Of a DNA stretch of 64,000 bases, positions 35,887 through 47,975 are shown piece by piece; within the stretch, counting starts at the first letter, position 1; each line of letters starts with the position of its first letter. The stretch comes from Nipponacmea schrenckii (Eukaryota > Mollusca > Gastropoda > Lottiidae): assembly GCA_030562195.1 (NCBI GenBank), contig JAUJPP010000012.1:744001-808000 (forward strand). The letters run 5' to 3'. The notes below the pieces were generated by a model. The model was not told the origin of the DNA, ran no database searches, and saw nothing but the letters and a program-made list of their open reading frames with translations. Made by a program: the position numbers and the translations under genes.

Positions 35887-38685
35887 ATGTATAACTTTTT
35901 AAAAGAGCGGGGTCTTCATATTGGTCACTTAAATGTTTGCCATGCGGTAAATAAAAAGACTCAAATTTGCCAACTTATTTCAAATTTTGACATTTTTGGT
36001 TTATCTGAAACTCACCTAAAGTCGTTTGTACCAACTAAATATTTCAGTACTCCAGGATTTCACTTGCCATTTCGAAAAGATAAGTGTAATAATAGTTCAG
36101 CTGGACTTCTACTTTTTGTTAAAGAACATTTAAATTGTAGGAGACGGAAAGATTTAGAATCGCTTGATATAGAAGCAATTTGGATTGAAATAAATCTCTC
36201 TAAACATAAACCCTTATTAATATGTTGCATTTATAGGCACCCGAATTCTAATAAATGCTGGTTAGACTCATTTGCTAAAATGACTGAAAAGGTTTGGAAC
36301 GAAAATAAAGAAATTATTGTGTTAGGTGATATTAATATTGATGTGTCAAATGGAAAAAATTCAAATTGGAATAATTTACTGTCTTTATATAGTTTAAAAC
36401 AAATTATAAAAGTTCCTACTCGAGTAACTAAAGCATCTTCCACTATCATTGATCATGTTATCGTTTTGAATGAAAGTAATGTAACTGAAGTTAATGTCCC
36501 GGTATATGGTTTATCTGATCACTACCCAACTTGTATTACCTGGAATAAAAAAGGCGCACATATTCCAAAACCTAAGCATGTTTATATTTACTACCGGAGT
36601 ATGAAACATTTTGATGTAGGTTTATTTAATAATGATCTTGCAACAGCCCCTTTTGATAAAATTTATACTAAATCTGACCCCAATATTGCGTTAGAATCTT
36701 GGTATAATATTATCCAGCCAATAATTGATACCCATGCACCATTAAAGTTAAAACGTGTCAAAAATGAAATAAAGTCACCCTGGTTAGACTCTAAAATTTT
36801 ACAATTAATGCGCATAAGAGACGGTTTGAAAAAGAAAGGCAAAGATGATGAATATCGGAAGTGTAGAAATTTGGTCATTAAAATGATCGATAAAGCCAAA
36901 AAGCAGTTTAACATAAAACTTGCTTCAGATCAGAAAAACTCAAAACATATCTGGAAAGTTGTCAACTCCTTAACTAATAAGGCTAATAATTCAACTAATC
37001 TGATTCCTTTAGAACCCGAGGTAGTCAATGATCATTTTTCAAATATTGCATCCAAATTGATTAATCAAAAGCATGTTCATAGAAATACTGATAAAAGTTA
37101 TTACGTAAATAAAATAGAAGAATTTGTCACTTCTAAGTTAAATTCTAATGAAGAATGTTCGATTCCCTACATTAACAAGTATGAAGTTTTTAAACAGTTG
37201 TCTTCGTTAAATGCAACCAAAAGTGCTGGTTTAGATAAACTAAATGCCCTATTTCTCAAATATGGTGCTTTTACATTAAGTGGTCCTTTGACACATATAT
37301 ATAATCTATGCATTAATGCAAATATATTTCCTGATAAATTCAAAGAAGCAAAAGTTTTACCACTGTATAAATCCGGCGCTAAATCTGATCCTAATAATTA
37401 TAGACCAATTTCTGTATTATCTAGTGTATCTAAACCTCTTGAAAGACATTATTCAAAACATATAAATAATTTCTTAAATAATAATAAGTTATTGTATTCG
37501 CACCAATCTGGTTTTAGGTCTAATAGTTCTTGTCAAACAGCTCTGACTAACATAATTGAAAACGTTTATGATGCAGTAAATAATAATCTTATGGTTGGTT
37601 CTATTTTCTTTGATTTTACAAAAGCATTTGATTTGATTTCCCATGAGATAATTATTGAAAAACTAAAACTATACAATTTTTCGAATGCATTAATAACCTT
37701 CATAAATTGTTACTTGTCGAATCGTACTCAGCGTTGTTACGTCAATGGAACTCTTTCGTCTTCTCGCAGTATAAAGTATGGAGTACCACAAGGATCAATT
37801 TTAGATCCCTTGTTGTTTAATCTCTATATTAATGATTTGCCATTGCATATTAACTCTGTGATCTTTTTGCGGATGATACTACGATTTATACTTCTGGTAA
37901 ATCGGTTACTGACATACAATTAAAATTGCAAGAAGATACTGATGCAATCTTAAACTGGTGTTCCTTTAATGTCATGATTTTAAATGAAAATAAGACCAAA
38001 TGTATGTTAATTACAACTTCTCAAAAAAGAAAATATTCATCAGATTTATCAATTGAACTTAATAATCAATTTATTGAACAAGTTGAAAACTTTAAATTAA
38101 TAGGTGTTACTGTTAATCAAAATCTCTCATGGACTCCGCACGTAAAGTTCGTTGCTAAAATTTTAAATACGAAGTTATTTCAACTGCGTCAGTTAAGAAA
38201 GATCATGCCTGAAAAATATAGATCTATTTTTTTATAAATGTCACTTTCAACCATATTTGGATTATTGTTCAACTATTTGGGATTCGCACGACATTGCATC
38301 GGCCGATATTTTACACAGGCAACAAAAAATTGCTTTTAAATTTATTCTTGGTTCTAAGTATAATACTGATTTGTCACTGAATCTTAAAAGGCTTAATATT
38401 TTTGACATTAAAACCAGGCATAATTTTAATTTGTATAAATTTATGTATAAAAGTCTGAACAACTTGTCTCCTTCCTACCTTTCAAGCCTCTTTAGCTATA
38501 AACAGACGCCTTATTCTAGCATAAATTCAAAACTTGTGGTGCAAAAACCACGAATCAATTTGATTAAACAAAGTATTAAATACAAAGGATCAATTTTATG
38601 GAATGGTCTAGACGAAAATATTAAATCAGCATCAGATTTTAAGACTTTTCGAGTGATGATTCTTGGTAATCTTTCATTAACATAA
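35887..38685 (+). pseudogene. LINE ORF2: endonuclease and reverse transcriptase, two T-run frameshifts
   Basis: The frame opens at the ATG at 35887. An apurinic-type endonuclease spans about residues 10-220: HLNV, GLSETHL, CIYRHPNSN, VLGDINIDV, STIIDHVIV and GLSDHYPT. RT follows: NATKSAGLDKLN, DPNNYRPISVLSSVSK, QSGFRSNSSCQTALT, motif A SIFFDFTKAFDLISH, motif B GVPQGSILDPLLFNLY. At 37863-37867 a run of five T puts motif C (FADDTTIYTSG) in the next frame, which runs to 38237; a run of seven T at 38226-38232 then shifts to the last frame, which starts with LDYCSTIWDSH and stops at 38685. The two changes compensate each other in sign (one base short, one base long). All catalytic residues of EN and RT are present across the frames. 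Either the copy is freshly inactivated or these are consensus errors. Confidence 0.9.
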
Positions 38686-39667
38686 GCATACTTCGTGTTA
38701 CACGGGTATTCTTTTCACCAACTATAGGCTCACTTGCTGATGGCTATCTTAATAATTGTGTTTCTCCATGATTTAATGATTTAAGTAATTTATTAATTTT
38801 ATTTTCCCTTTCTCACAGGTATATCACCACCAACAATTCTATTTTGGCCTAACTTGAACCATTTTGAAAATCTAAATTATTACTGTCGGGGGATGAGTAA
38901 ACATCCTTAAAGCTGGTCTTGAGCATGGACAAATCCTACCTCCCCCTCCATAGAAAATAAGAACATAAAATGGATTAGGGTTGGGTAGCCCGCTCGCAGC
39001 ACATGCACTGACGCTTTGGCAATTCTTTTTTTTTTTTTCTTTTTTTTTTTGATGTCTGATCGTCTCATGCAGATGTACTTGTCTATTCCTTGGTTTTTGT
39101 GGTCATGTGCTTGATCGTAGAAAGATGAATCTGTCCATTTTATACACATGTACTTGTGTATTTTAAAACTAATTGTACGTCGAAATGATATATGGTTTTT
39201 GCTGTCATGTACTTGATCGCCGGAAGATAAATCTGTCCATTATTTACACATGTAATTGTGTATTTTAAAATAAATTGTACGTTGAAATAATACGTGATTT
39301 TTTTTGCGGTCGTGTGCAGGCCGCGGGAGCTATGTATTACATCCATTTTATAAACAAATTGTAGGTTGAAAATCTGTCCATTTCATGCACATGTACTTGT
39401 GTATTTTTAAACAAATTGTACGTGGAGTATTGTATATTTATTTTGTGGTCATGTACTTGATCGCCAGAACATAGATCTGTCCATTTGATACACATGTACT
39501 TGTGTATTTTAGTATTTCAGACGAATTGTATATTGAGATATTATGTATTTTCGATTTTTTTTTTCTCCCAATGTATTGCCCCATGGGCTGAATGTGAGAC
39601 AGGACCATGTCCTTGTGTATTGGGCCTAATTCTGACCCATGTAAAATAAAGAGTTTATTATTATTAT
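38686..39667 (+). other. LINE 3' region with 102-bp repeats and TTA tail
   Basis: A poly-T run lies at 39026-39050. From 39109 to about 39550 a unit of about 102 bp repeats about four times, with landmarks ATCTGTCCATT, CACATGTACTTGTGTATTTT and AATTGTACG. The closing stretch GTATTGGGCCTAATTCTGAC leads to AATAAA near 39646 and (TTA)n. The terminal 3' sequence is where the RT of this group is expected to recognise its RNA. Confidence 0.7.
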
Positions 39668-42019
39668 GAATTATTGCTTTGGCTCAAATTTATGAAAACT
39701 TCACGTCGAAATCTAACCTGACCCTGAACATATTTAAAAGTTGTAACTTAAAAAATCTAATAGTTAATGTAATTATTTCAAAGTTTACGTAAACATCTTA
39801 GATATGTTTTGTTTTTTTTTAGACGTAAGAAATCCACTGAAAAGATTTGAGCGTAATAAATGTGTAATTAAGAATTAGTACTTTCCATTTATCATTAACC
39901 CTTTTAAACAATAATTTTGATCAAGTAGATACAATTAAGTAGGATGTTCAAGAAATATATTAGGTTTTTTTTTATATTAACCATTTTAATTGAACTTTAA
40001 CGACATATTTTTTGCATTCTATCGTCCCTGTGATAGAATGGAATGAAAATAAAGAGGATAGTTTATATTTTACAATAGTAGAAATTGGGATACAACAGAG
40101 TTTCTCCTTTGATTCCCAACATATAACAAAGGTTTTTATTTTGTCTTGAAGAATTTCAATTTATTTCAGATTTAAAAAGAGATTTTATGTTATTGAGCTG
40201 ACTGTATCTAAGAATCATACCTTTAGAACTGAATAGGTTTAGATGTAGTTGACGTTTAGCTTTAGGATAAAGTATTACACAATCCTAATTTAATCACAAT
40301 AAAAAAAAACAATAAAAAAACATTATTAATTAGCATCATTGCTCATTGCTGAAAAACAAAGTTTTAAAAATGAATATAATCAAATATACCTTTGATCATT
40401 GATCACGAAGGGAAGGAAGTAGATTCTGGTTGAGATTAACCAGACAGGTGTGTGGACTAGGTCTTAGTCTACGATATCTAGGACAGTCTATGAGGATCAT
40501 AAAATAACAATAAAGAAGCCCAAAGAGGCATAGGAGCTAAGTCAACAAGCTCCGGATCTTGGTATCTAGACATGGTCAATAAGACCTCCTGGCCTTGATC
40601 TTTGAAGTAAGCAACATCGTCTATTGCTAGTAAGCAATTGGTTCTACTACCAAGGACTTGATCCTAAAAGCTGTACATCACCCTTAAAGATCTGCCTTTA
40701 ACGCAGTTATGAAAGCTGAGCTACTTCAAATAATAGTTGACCCCATCTAATCCCTCTGTATTCGTGTTCGAAAAGAAAATTATAATCACCAAGTTGTTAT
40801 TAGAAGTCCTTTTCTAAATTTTCAGAATGAAATAGAAAGGACTGGCAACTTGGTTTATATCTTGAATGTCTTCCCGTCTTTTGGTTATATATTATCTTTT
40901 AAAATTGTATTATTTAGTTTGGCGGTTTGAACAATAAATGCTGTCAATGTATTAAAAAAGGTTTTGTGCAATGCTTCATGAAGTTATAAAAGTCACTACA
41001 CTTGATCCTCTGGTACTTTAAAGGGTGTTTCTCAGAGAAATCTAGTCTCAGACACAGAATTAAAATTGATTCCGTTTTACAAGACAACGTAAAAATATTT
41101 ACCTTTATCATTGTTGTATTAATGAACATCTGGGAACTGATTCTAGTCTGTCACAATTTCTAGCCTAAAGATACTGTCTTTCTCCTTATTAATTTTTATT
41201 TCATTCAAACACAGGTAGATGATAGAAAATGTAAGGAATGAATACAAATCCTTTTTTTTTTTACATTTATTATATTTTGCAACAAAAGAAATTACATTGC
41301 ATAGTTTAAATTTAGATCTCCTTCTCACCATTTATTGAGATTATTGATAAGAAATAAATCTCACATCCAAACAGAGGTCTAAAACCAAGGCAATAAATCA
41401 GTTTATTTGTATATTTTAAGGTATTATATTTTAGATAGAAATACCCAAAAATTTAATGACAGGTTTATTTTTAGAAAACTTGAAAGTAACTTTTGATCAT
41501 TGATCACGAAGGAAAGAAAGTAGATTCTGGTTGAGATTAAACCGGGCAAGTGTGTGGACTAGGTCTAAGTCTACGATATCTAGGACAGTCTATAAGGATC
41601 ATAAATTAAGCAGCCCAAAAGAGGCATAGGAGCTAAGTTAACAAGCTCCGGGTCTTGTTATCTGATTATATCTAGGACAGTCAATGATGACAAATTATTA
41701 TCACTATGTTGTTTTTAGGGGTCCTTTTTTAAATTTTCAGACTGGCAACTTTTTTGATATCTTGAATATCTTCCCTTCATTTGGTTACAAATTATCTTTA
41801 AAATATATGCCATTTAAAGTGGCGATAAGAATAATTAAGGTTGTTACGGTGTTAACAAGGGGCTTCATGATTCATGAAATTTACGTAAGTTTTTAAAATA
41901 GTTTTGGCGTACAGGTATAACAATTATTGTTAGGATTTTTAAAGTTTAAAGATTCAGATAAGTCAAGGGACGCATTTCTGAAGGTTTTGGTACATGGTAT
42001 TCATAAATTGAAGTAAACA
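39668..42019 (+). repeat. Dispersed element R, right arm copy
   Basis: It starts mid-element at GCTTTGGCTCAAATTTATG, matching 9070 onward. The landmark modules are at 40395 and about 41497 (GATCATTGATCACGAAGG). It is inverted relative to 3850-5515. Confidence 0.75.
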
Positions 42020-42433
42020 ATGGTTTATTTATACAAACAATAAACTATTCAAAATAGGTATAACAAATTCAACCCTTTGCGATTTATGTTGTTCAGAAAT
42101 AGAAAGTATGGAACATTTATTCATATCTTATAGAGAATCACAAAAAGTATGGGATATTCTCTCTAAGATATTTGATAGAAGTGGCGTTAAACTAACCACC
42201 TCCTTGAAAATATTTGGCCTCTATCAAAGGATTCCCATTCCTATGACATTATGTAATTTTATTAATCATTCTATAATCTTGACTAAATATTTCATTTATT
42301 CTACAAAGTAACAAAACTCAATCATAAGTATTCATAAATATAAAACATATTTACAGAACATATCACAAATTGAATTAAATACGTTTCCAACCAACGACTT
42401 GTACGAAAATAAATGGTCCTTTTTGTCTTTCTA
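42020..42433 (+). pseudogene. L1/Tx1-like ORF2 C-terminal fragment
   Basis: The translation reads NSTLCDLCCSEIESMEHLFI, SYRESQKVWDILSKIFDRSG and KIFGLYQRIP, the Cys/His-containing C-terminal domain found after RT in L1/Tx1-type ORF2. It then changes frame near 42308 and ends at about 42433 after NDLYENKWSFLSF. The RT portion is missing in this arm; the opposite arm at 2601-3288 has the RT portion but not this part. Confidence 0.7.
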
Positions 42434-43169
42434 AAACTGTCCTCTTACAATTTTCAAAACCGTTGAATTTTCTGCTGCCATTATTATATGCCTTAATAAA
42501 TAATCTTAATTTTTAAATTATGTATGATAATTTTTGTTTGTATGTAGATATTTCAATGTACAAATATATTTTGTATAAATTAATTCTAATGAAGAAGGCA
42601 GAACGTTCATAACATCCTGAATCATCTATAAGCCTAAAACCGTAAGTTCCTAACACAATGACCTTGTTATAAATAAATAGATAAATCGGCCGAATTAAGT
42701 TCAGTGAAAGAAATTGGCATCGAGATCTAGCCTATCATTGTTGAAATTGGTATAATTTAAGTAACAACAAGGTTATCTTAAATATAATAATAGGCCTATA
42801 ACAATTTTATTTTTCCACTAACTAAAATATCGGCTTTGAATGAAATATTTTTTTTTATCGTTTTAGTGGAGTTGTTTTTATTTGACCTTTTTTGTAACAG
42901 TTTAACTGGTATTCTTTTGAAATGCCTATTTGCATATTATGTTAAAAAGAACTACTTGTAAAATATATAATCTTTATGAAATGTTTTAAAAAGAAAGACC
43001 TTATTTAAGGGGGGTGGGATTCTTTACTATGAATTTTTTGGACATTATTCGGACGATATAAAACGTTTTGGTTTTATTTTAATATCTATAATTTTGGTAA
43101 TTAAAATTTGATCAAATTATTAATGTATGTTCTGACCTTATATAATTGACTAATTTTTCCAATGATTCG
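42434..43169. repeat. L1-type 3' region and module F, inverted relative to 1990-2600
   Basis: From about 42597 (AACGTTCATAACATCC) to 43169 it is the reverse complement of 1990-2600. The preceding 160 bases are the AT-rich tail after the L1-type stop. Confidence 0.65.
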
Positions 43170-43387
43170 CTAATAATCTATCCTTCTGCTTGGATCTCCA
43201 AGAAAAAATGATCGGAAAAAGCTGCAATCAGGTGACAAAAACAAAAGACCATAGACAGCATGATAACATAACGCCAGCGACAAACAAACAAACAACAACA
43301 GACCAAAGACAACACGGCAAAACCAACGAAAAAAAAATAAATAAAATTTAAAAAAAACATAGACCAAATACTAAGCACAAGTGGTCA
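43170..43387 (-). repeat. Module B, left half, split by the foldback-like element
   Basis: It matches 1760-1990 inverted. It stops at CACAAGTGGTCA; the rest of B resumes at 48277 as GGCCATCCTGG. In the uninterrupted copy at 53260-53300 these two halves are joined as CACAAGTGGACATCCTGG. Confidence 0.85.
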
Positions 43388-43965
43388 TGTTCCGTCCCGA
43401 TTTGTCATTTCGTCCCAATGTGTCATTTTCCTGGGTCGTCCCGATTTGTCACTTAATTTCGTCCCATTGTGTCGCAAAATTGCAATTTGCCACTAGAAAT
43501 CGTCCCGATTTGTCGCAAAATTTCAATATGTCACTAAATATCGTCCCATTGTGTCGCAAATTTTCAATTTGTCAGTAGAATTCGTCCCGATTTTTCGCAA
43601 AATTTTAAATTGTCAATAAAGATCGTCCCATTGTGTCGCAAAATTGCAATTTGTCACTAGAAATCGTCCCGATTTGTCGCAAAATTTCAATATGACACTA
43701 AATATCGTCCCATTGTGTCTCAAAATTGCAATTTGTCAGTTGAATTCGTCTCGATTTGTCGCAAAACTTCAATTTGTCACTAGAATTTGTACCAATTTGT
43801 CGCAAAATTTCAATTTGTCACTAGAATTCGTCACTAGAATTCGTCCCAATTTGTCGCAAAATTCAATTTGTCACTACAAATCGTCCCAATATGTCGCAAA
43901 AATTCAATTTGTCACTTAAAAATTATCTAAATTTGTCACTGGAGATCGTCCCAGTGTGTCCTAAA
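43388..43965 (+). repeat. 41-bp tandem array, left end of foldback-like element
   Basis: About 13 units have CGTCCC at 43394, 43412, 43438, 43461, 43500, 43541, 43581, 43622, 43665 and 43706, then degenerate copies. Core words are GTCGCAAAATTTCAATTTGT and CACTAGAA. Open stretches here follow the repeat and are not genes. Confidence 0.85.
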
Positions 43966-44575
43966 ATCCAGCCGAATCGAAGATAACCGACCTGGAAAGC
44001 ATTTTATAAAATATATTTTTAATATATTACAATATTTGCTTTGGGAAATGTTGCATGAAATGAAAAAGTGTTCCATGGTTCCAAAAGTTGCTCCCCCCTT
44101 TGTTTATTCAAGAAAATGTTTTGATAATCTAAATCGGTGTGTTCATCAAAACATTTTTTTACAACTTCATACCAGTTTTTGAGCACCTCGCAATTTAAAG
44201 GGGATTGTCATAGTTGAATTCCACCATAATCTACTAATATATGATTGTAGGTGATCAACCAGCTTTAACCAAAAAATGCAACTGTTTCTTGCAAATTCAT
44301 ATAAATCTAACATTATTATCCCCCCTTTCCTTGAAATCCCGATAAACAAACCCCTTTTTTTGATTAATCTTCACCATTTTACAATAGTTAACATTTGCTT
44401 TATGACCTAGGCCAGTACTTCCGTAAGAAAAATAATTTTTCTTTCACAATTTTTATACCCCTTTTCATTTTCTGCTGACCATTCCAGATGAAGGTTTCTT
44501 CGATTTTGTTAACTAATTTTATAATTCTTTCAGGAATAAGGGTTGATAGTATTAAATATAATAGTAATAAAAATT
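43966..44575. other. Unique spacer within foldback-like element
   Basis: This is AT-rich sequence with no recognised frame; a 60-codon minus-strand stretch at 44167-44349 shows no motif. Confidence 0.4.
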
Positions 44576-44980
44576 GCTTAAATGTCTGAATGTATATTAT
44601 ATTTTATTAGAATGAGAGGTATGGTATAGTTCGATATAATGGGAGGTATATATAATTTTATTAGAATGAGAGGTATAGTATAGTTCGATATGATGGAAGA
44701 TATATTATATTTTATTAGAATGAGAGGTATATTATAGTTCGATATAATGGAGGTATATTATATTTTATTAGAATGAGAGGTATATTGTAGTTCGATATAA
44801 TGGGAGGTATGTAATATTTTATTAGAATTAGAGGTATATTATAGTTCGATATATTGAGAGGTATATTATATTTTATTAGAATGAGAGGTATATTATAGTT
44901 CGATATATTGAGAGGTATATTATATTTTATTAGAATGAGAGGTATATTATAGTGCGACATAATGGAGGTATATCATATTA
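44576..44980 (+). repeat. 54-bp satellite, left block, about 7.5 units
   Basis: The unit reads TTAGAATGAGAGGTATATTA then TAGTTCGATATAATGGGAGG and TATATTATATTTTA. It is the same as the block at 45656-47775 and is separated from it by a Penelope-like fragment. Confidence 0.9.
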
Positions 44981-45655
44981 GATTTCGGGGAAGGGAGGGA
45001 TTGAATCTCCCAAATGTACAGGCCTAGGGTGGAACAAATATCTTATTGAGAAATCGGGATCTGGATCTGTTGGATGATTTTCTTCTCTTCTGATCTGAAA
45101 TTAGAAAAAAATAAAATAACTCCCCCCGATGGGCGAGTAGTATAGTACCTGTTAAGTACAGATTATTTTTAGTTTGCTATGAACAAGGTTGTCATTTAAG
45201 TTCTGATTTTTTGAATATGCCACTATCATTTTCTGTTTATAGACATGAGGAAATTTCTCTTGAAGACTCTTATAATGGGTTTGAACTATCTTACTTGCTT
45301 TATTACTGGTTGTATTAAATGGAACTACAAAGGGTGCTATGCCTACACTGTGGTGAATATTAAGTCCTATGGGTCTTGCTGTATTCAATGTCTCAATCCA
45401 AGGGGCTTCTCTAGATTGACGGAATTTGGTAGTTTCATCTTCGGGCAAGTCGATTTCTATGCGCTCAATTGGGGTTAGGGTGAGATCGTCAAGTGAATGG
45501 TCGTCAAGATTGAAATGGTTAGAAACAGGCTTGTCTTTTTTTAATTTAATATCTGATCTGTGAGCATTAAAACGAGTGCGTAATTTGTTCTTTGTTTCCC
45601 CGATATATTGTTTGGGACATTTTTTACATGAAATTAAGTATATTACATTCGAGTT
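44981..45655 (-). pseudogene. Penelope-like GIY-YIG endonuclease fragment
   Basis: On the minus strand from 45655 the frame reads NSNVIYLISCKKC then PKQYIGETKNKLRTRF and NAHRSDI, an excellent GIY-YIG nuclease start (here VIY...YIG, then the catalytic Arg region), followed by PVSNHFNLDDHSLDDL and EAPWIETLNTARPIGLNIHH. It continues through APFVVPFNTTSNKASKIV to VAYSKNQNLNDNLVHSKLK and stops at 45152. In classical Penelope elements the 'NL-x-D-x-LV-x-SKL' linker comes before the nuclease, but here it comes after. Downstream, a possible 54-base intron (45148-45095 on the minus strand, GTAC...TTTCAG) is weak evidence only. No RT palm is present. Both sides abut 54-bp satellite. Confidence 0.75.
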
Positions 45656-47775
45656 TAGTTCGATATAATGGGGGGTATATTATATTTTATAATAATGAGA
45701 GGTATTTTATAGTTCGATATAATGAAAGGTATATTATATTTTATAATAATGAGAGGTATATTTTAGTTCGATATAATAGGAGGTATATTATATTTTATTA
45801 GAATGAGAGGTATAGTATAGTTCGATATAATGGGGGGTATATTATATTTTATTAGAATGAGAGGTATATTATAGTTCGATATAATGGGAGGTATATAATA
45901 TTTTATTAGAATGAGAGTTATGGTATAGTTCGATAAAATCTGAGGTATATTATATTTTATTAGAATGAGAGGTATAGTATAGTTCGATATAATGGAGGTA
46001 TATTATATTTTATTAGATTGAGAGGTATATTATAGTTCGATATAATGGAAGGTATATTATATTTTATTAGAATGAGAGGTATGTTATAGTTCGATATAAT
46101 GGGAGGTATATTATATTTTATTAGAATGAGAGGTATATTATAGTTCGATATAATGGAGGTATATTATATTTTATTAGAATGATAGGTATATTATAGTTCG
46201 ATATATTGAGAGGTATATTATATTTTATTAGAATGAGAGGTATATTGTAGTTCGATATAATAGGAGGTATATTATATTTTATTAGAATGAGAGGTATATT
46301 ATAGTTCGATATAATAGGAGGTATATTATATTTTATTAGAATGGGAGGTATATTATAGTTCGATATAATAGGAGGTATATTATATTTTATTAGAATGAGA
46401 GGTATATTGTAGTTCGATATAATAGGAGGTATATTATATATTATTAGAATGAGAGGTATATTATAGTTCGATATAATAGGAGGTATATTATATTTTATTA
46501 GAATGAGAGGTATATTGTAGTTCGATATAATAGGAGGTATATTATATTTTATTAGAATGAGAGGTATATTTAGTTCGATATAATGGGGGGTATATTATAT
46601 TTATTAGAATGAGAGGTATATTTTAGTTCGATATAATGGGAGGTATATTATATTTATTGAATGAGAGGTATATATAGTTCGATATAATGGGAGGTATATT
46701 ATATTTATTAAATGAGAGGTATATTTTAGTCGAATAATGGAGGTATATTATATTTTATTAGAATGAGAGGTATATTATAGTTCGATATAATGGGAGGTAT
46801 ATAAAATTTTATTAGAATGAGGGGTATTATAGTTCGATAAAATTGAGGTATATTATATTTTATTAGAATGAGAGGTATAGTATAGTTCGATATAATGGAG
46901 GTATATTATATTTTATTAAATGAGAGGTATATTTTAGTTCGAATAATGGAAAGGGATATTATATTTTATAAAAATGAGAGGTATATATAGTTCGATATAA
47001 TGGGAGGTATATAATATTTTATTAGAATGGGGTATGTATAGTTCGATAAATGGGGGGTATATTATATTTATTAGAATGAGAGGTATATTTTAGTTCGGGG
47101 AAAATTTTTTTAAAAGGGGGGTATATTATATTTTATTAGAATGAGAGGTATATTATAGTTCGATATAATGGAGGTATATTATATTTTATTAGAATGAAGG
47201 TATATTTTAGTTCGATATATTTGGGGGTATATTATATTTTATTAGAATGGAGGTATATTTAGTTCGATATAATGGAGGTATATTATATTTTATTAGAATG
47301 AGAGGTATATTATAGTTCGATATAATGGAGGGATATTATATTTTATTAGAATGGGAGGTATATTATATTGTAAATGGAGGTATATTATATTTTATTAGAA
47401 TGAGAGGTATATTTATTCGATATAATGGAGGTATATTATATTTATTAGAATGAGAGGTATATTTTAGTTCATATAATGGAGGTATATTATATTTTATTAG
47501 AATGAGAGGTATATTTAGTTCGATATAATGGAGGTATATTATATTTTATTAGAATGAGAGGTATATTTAGTTCGAATAATGGAGGTATATTATATTTTAT
47601 TAGAATGAGAGGTAAGTATAGTTCGATATAATGGGAGGTATATTATATTTTTTTGGGAAAGAGAGGTATATATAGTTCGAATAATGGGAGGTATATTATA
47701 TTTTATTAGAATGAGAGGTATGTTATAGTTCGATATAATGGGAGGTATATTATTTTTTTTTAGAATGAGAGGTAT
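45656..47775 (+). repeat. 54-bp satellite, right block, about 39 units
   Basis: The unit is the same as at 44576. From about 46560 onward many units carry single-base losses (for example GTTCGAATAATGG for GTTCGATATAATGG), whereas 45660-46560 is clean. A homopolymer-rich patch at 47095-47115 is also irregular. Confidence 0.9.
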
Positions 47776-47975
47776 GAGGTTCCTCAAAACTCAAAATTAC
47801 ATTGTTCAATAAAGGCTTGTTGAGATACCGCTTTCAAATTTAATAGAGAATATTATGCTAGGGAAATGAATCAAGCCCTTGTATTAGACGTGGCTATTAG
47901 TTATTATGGTAACAGTAACTCCGTAAAATGATGCTAAAGCTGTAATATGACCGATAGTCCGATACATCCTGATTC
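47776..47975. other. Right unique spacer of foldback-like element
   Basis: About 200 bp lie between the satellite and the right 41-bp repeats. Nothing is recognised. Confidence 0.4.

Larger units (their letters stand above)
34092..39667 (+). mobile_element. CR1-like non-LTR retrotransposon, nearly full length
   Basis: This 5.6-kb element has a 250-bp leader, ORF1 (34344-35867), a 19-base spacer, ORF2 (35887-38685 across two frame changes), and a 3' region of about 980 bases ending in AATAAA and a (TTA)n tail at about 39650-39667. There is no poly(A); short microsatellite tails are the norm for CR1/L2-group LINEs. It sits between the 560-bp satellite and an R element. The two ORFs show no stop other than those created by two single-base length changes in T runs, so the insertion looks young. 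Confidence 0.85.

Noticed and set aside
43381..43919. Open frames with repeated Arg-Pro-Asp-Leu-Ser words
   Set aside because: They follow the 41-bp tandem repeat and shift with repeat length; not a protein family.
44715..44960. Minus-strand frame of repeated YNIPLILIK words, and the similar one at 47590-47787
   Set aside because: It is a reading of the 54-bp satellite, whose length is a multiple of three.
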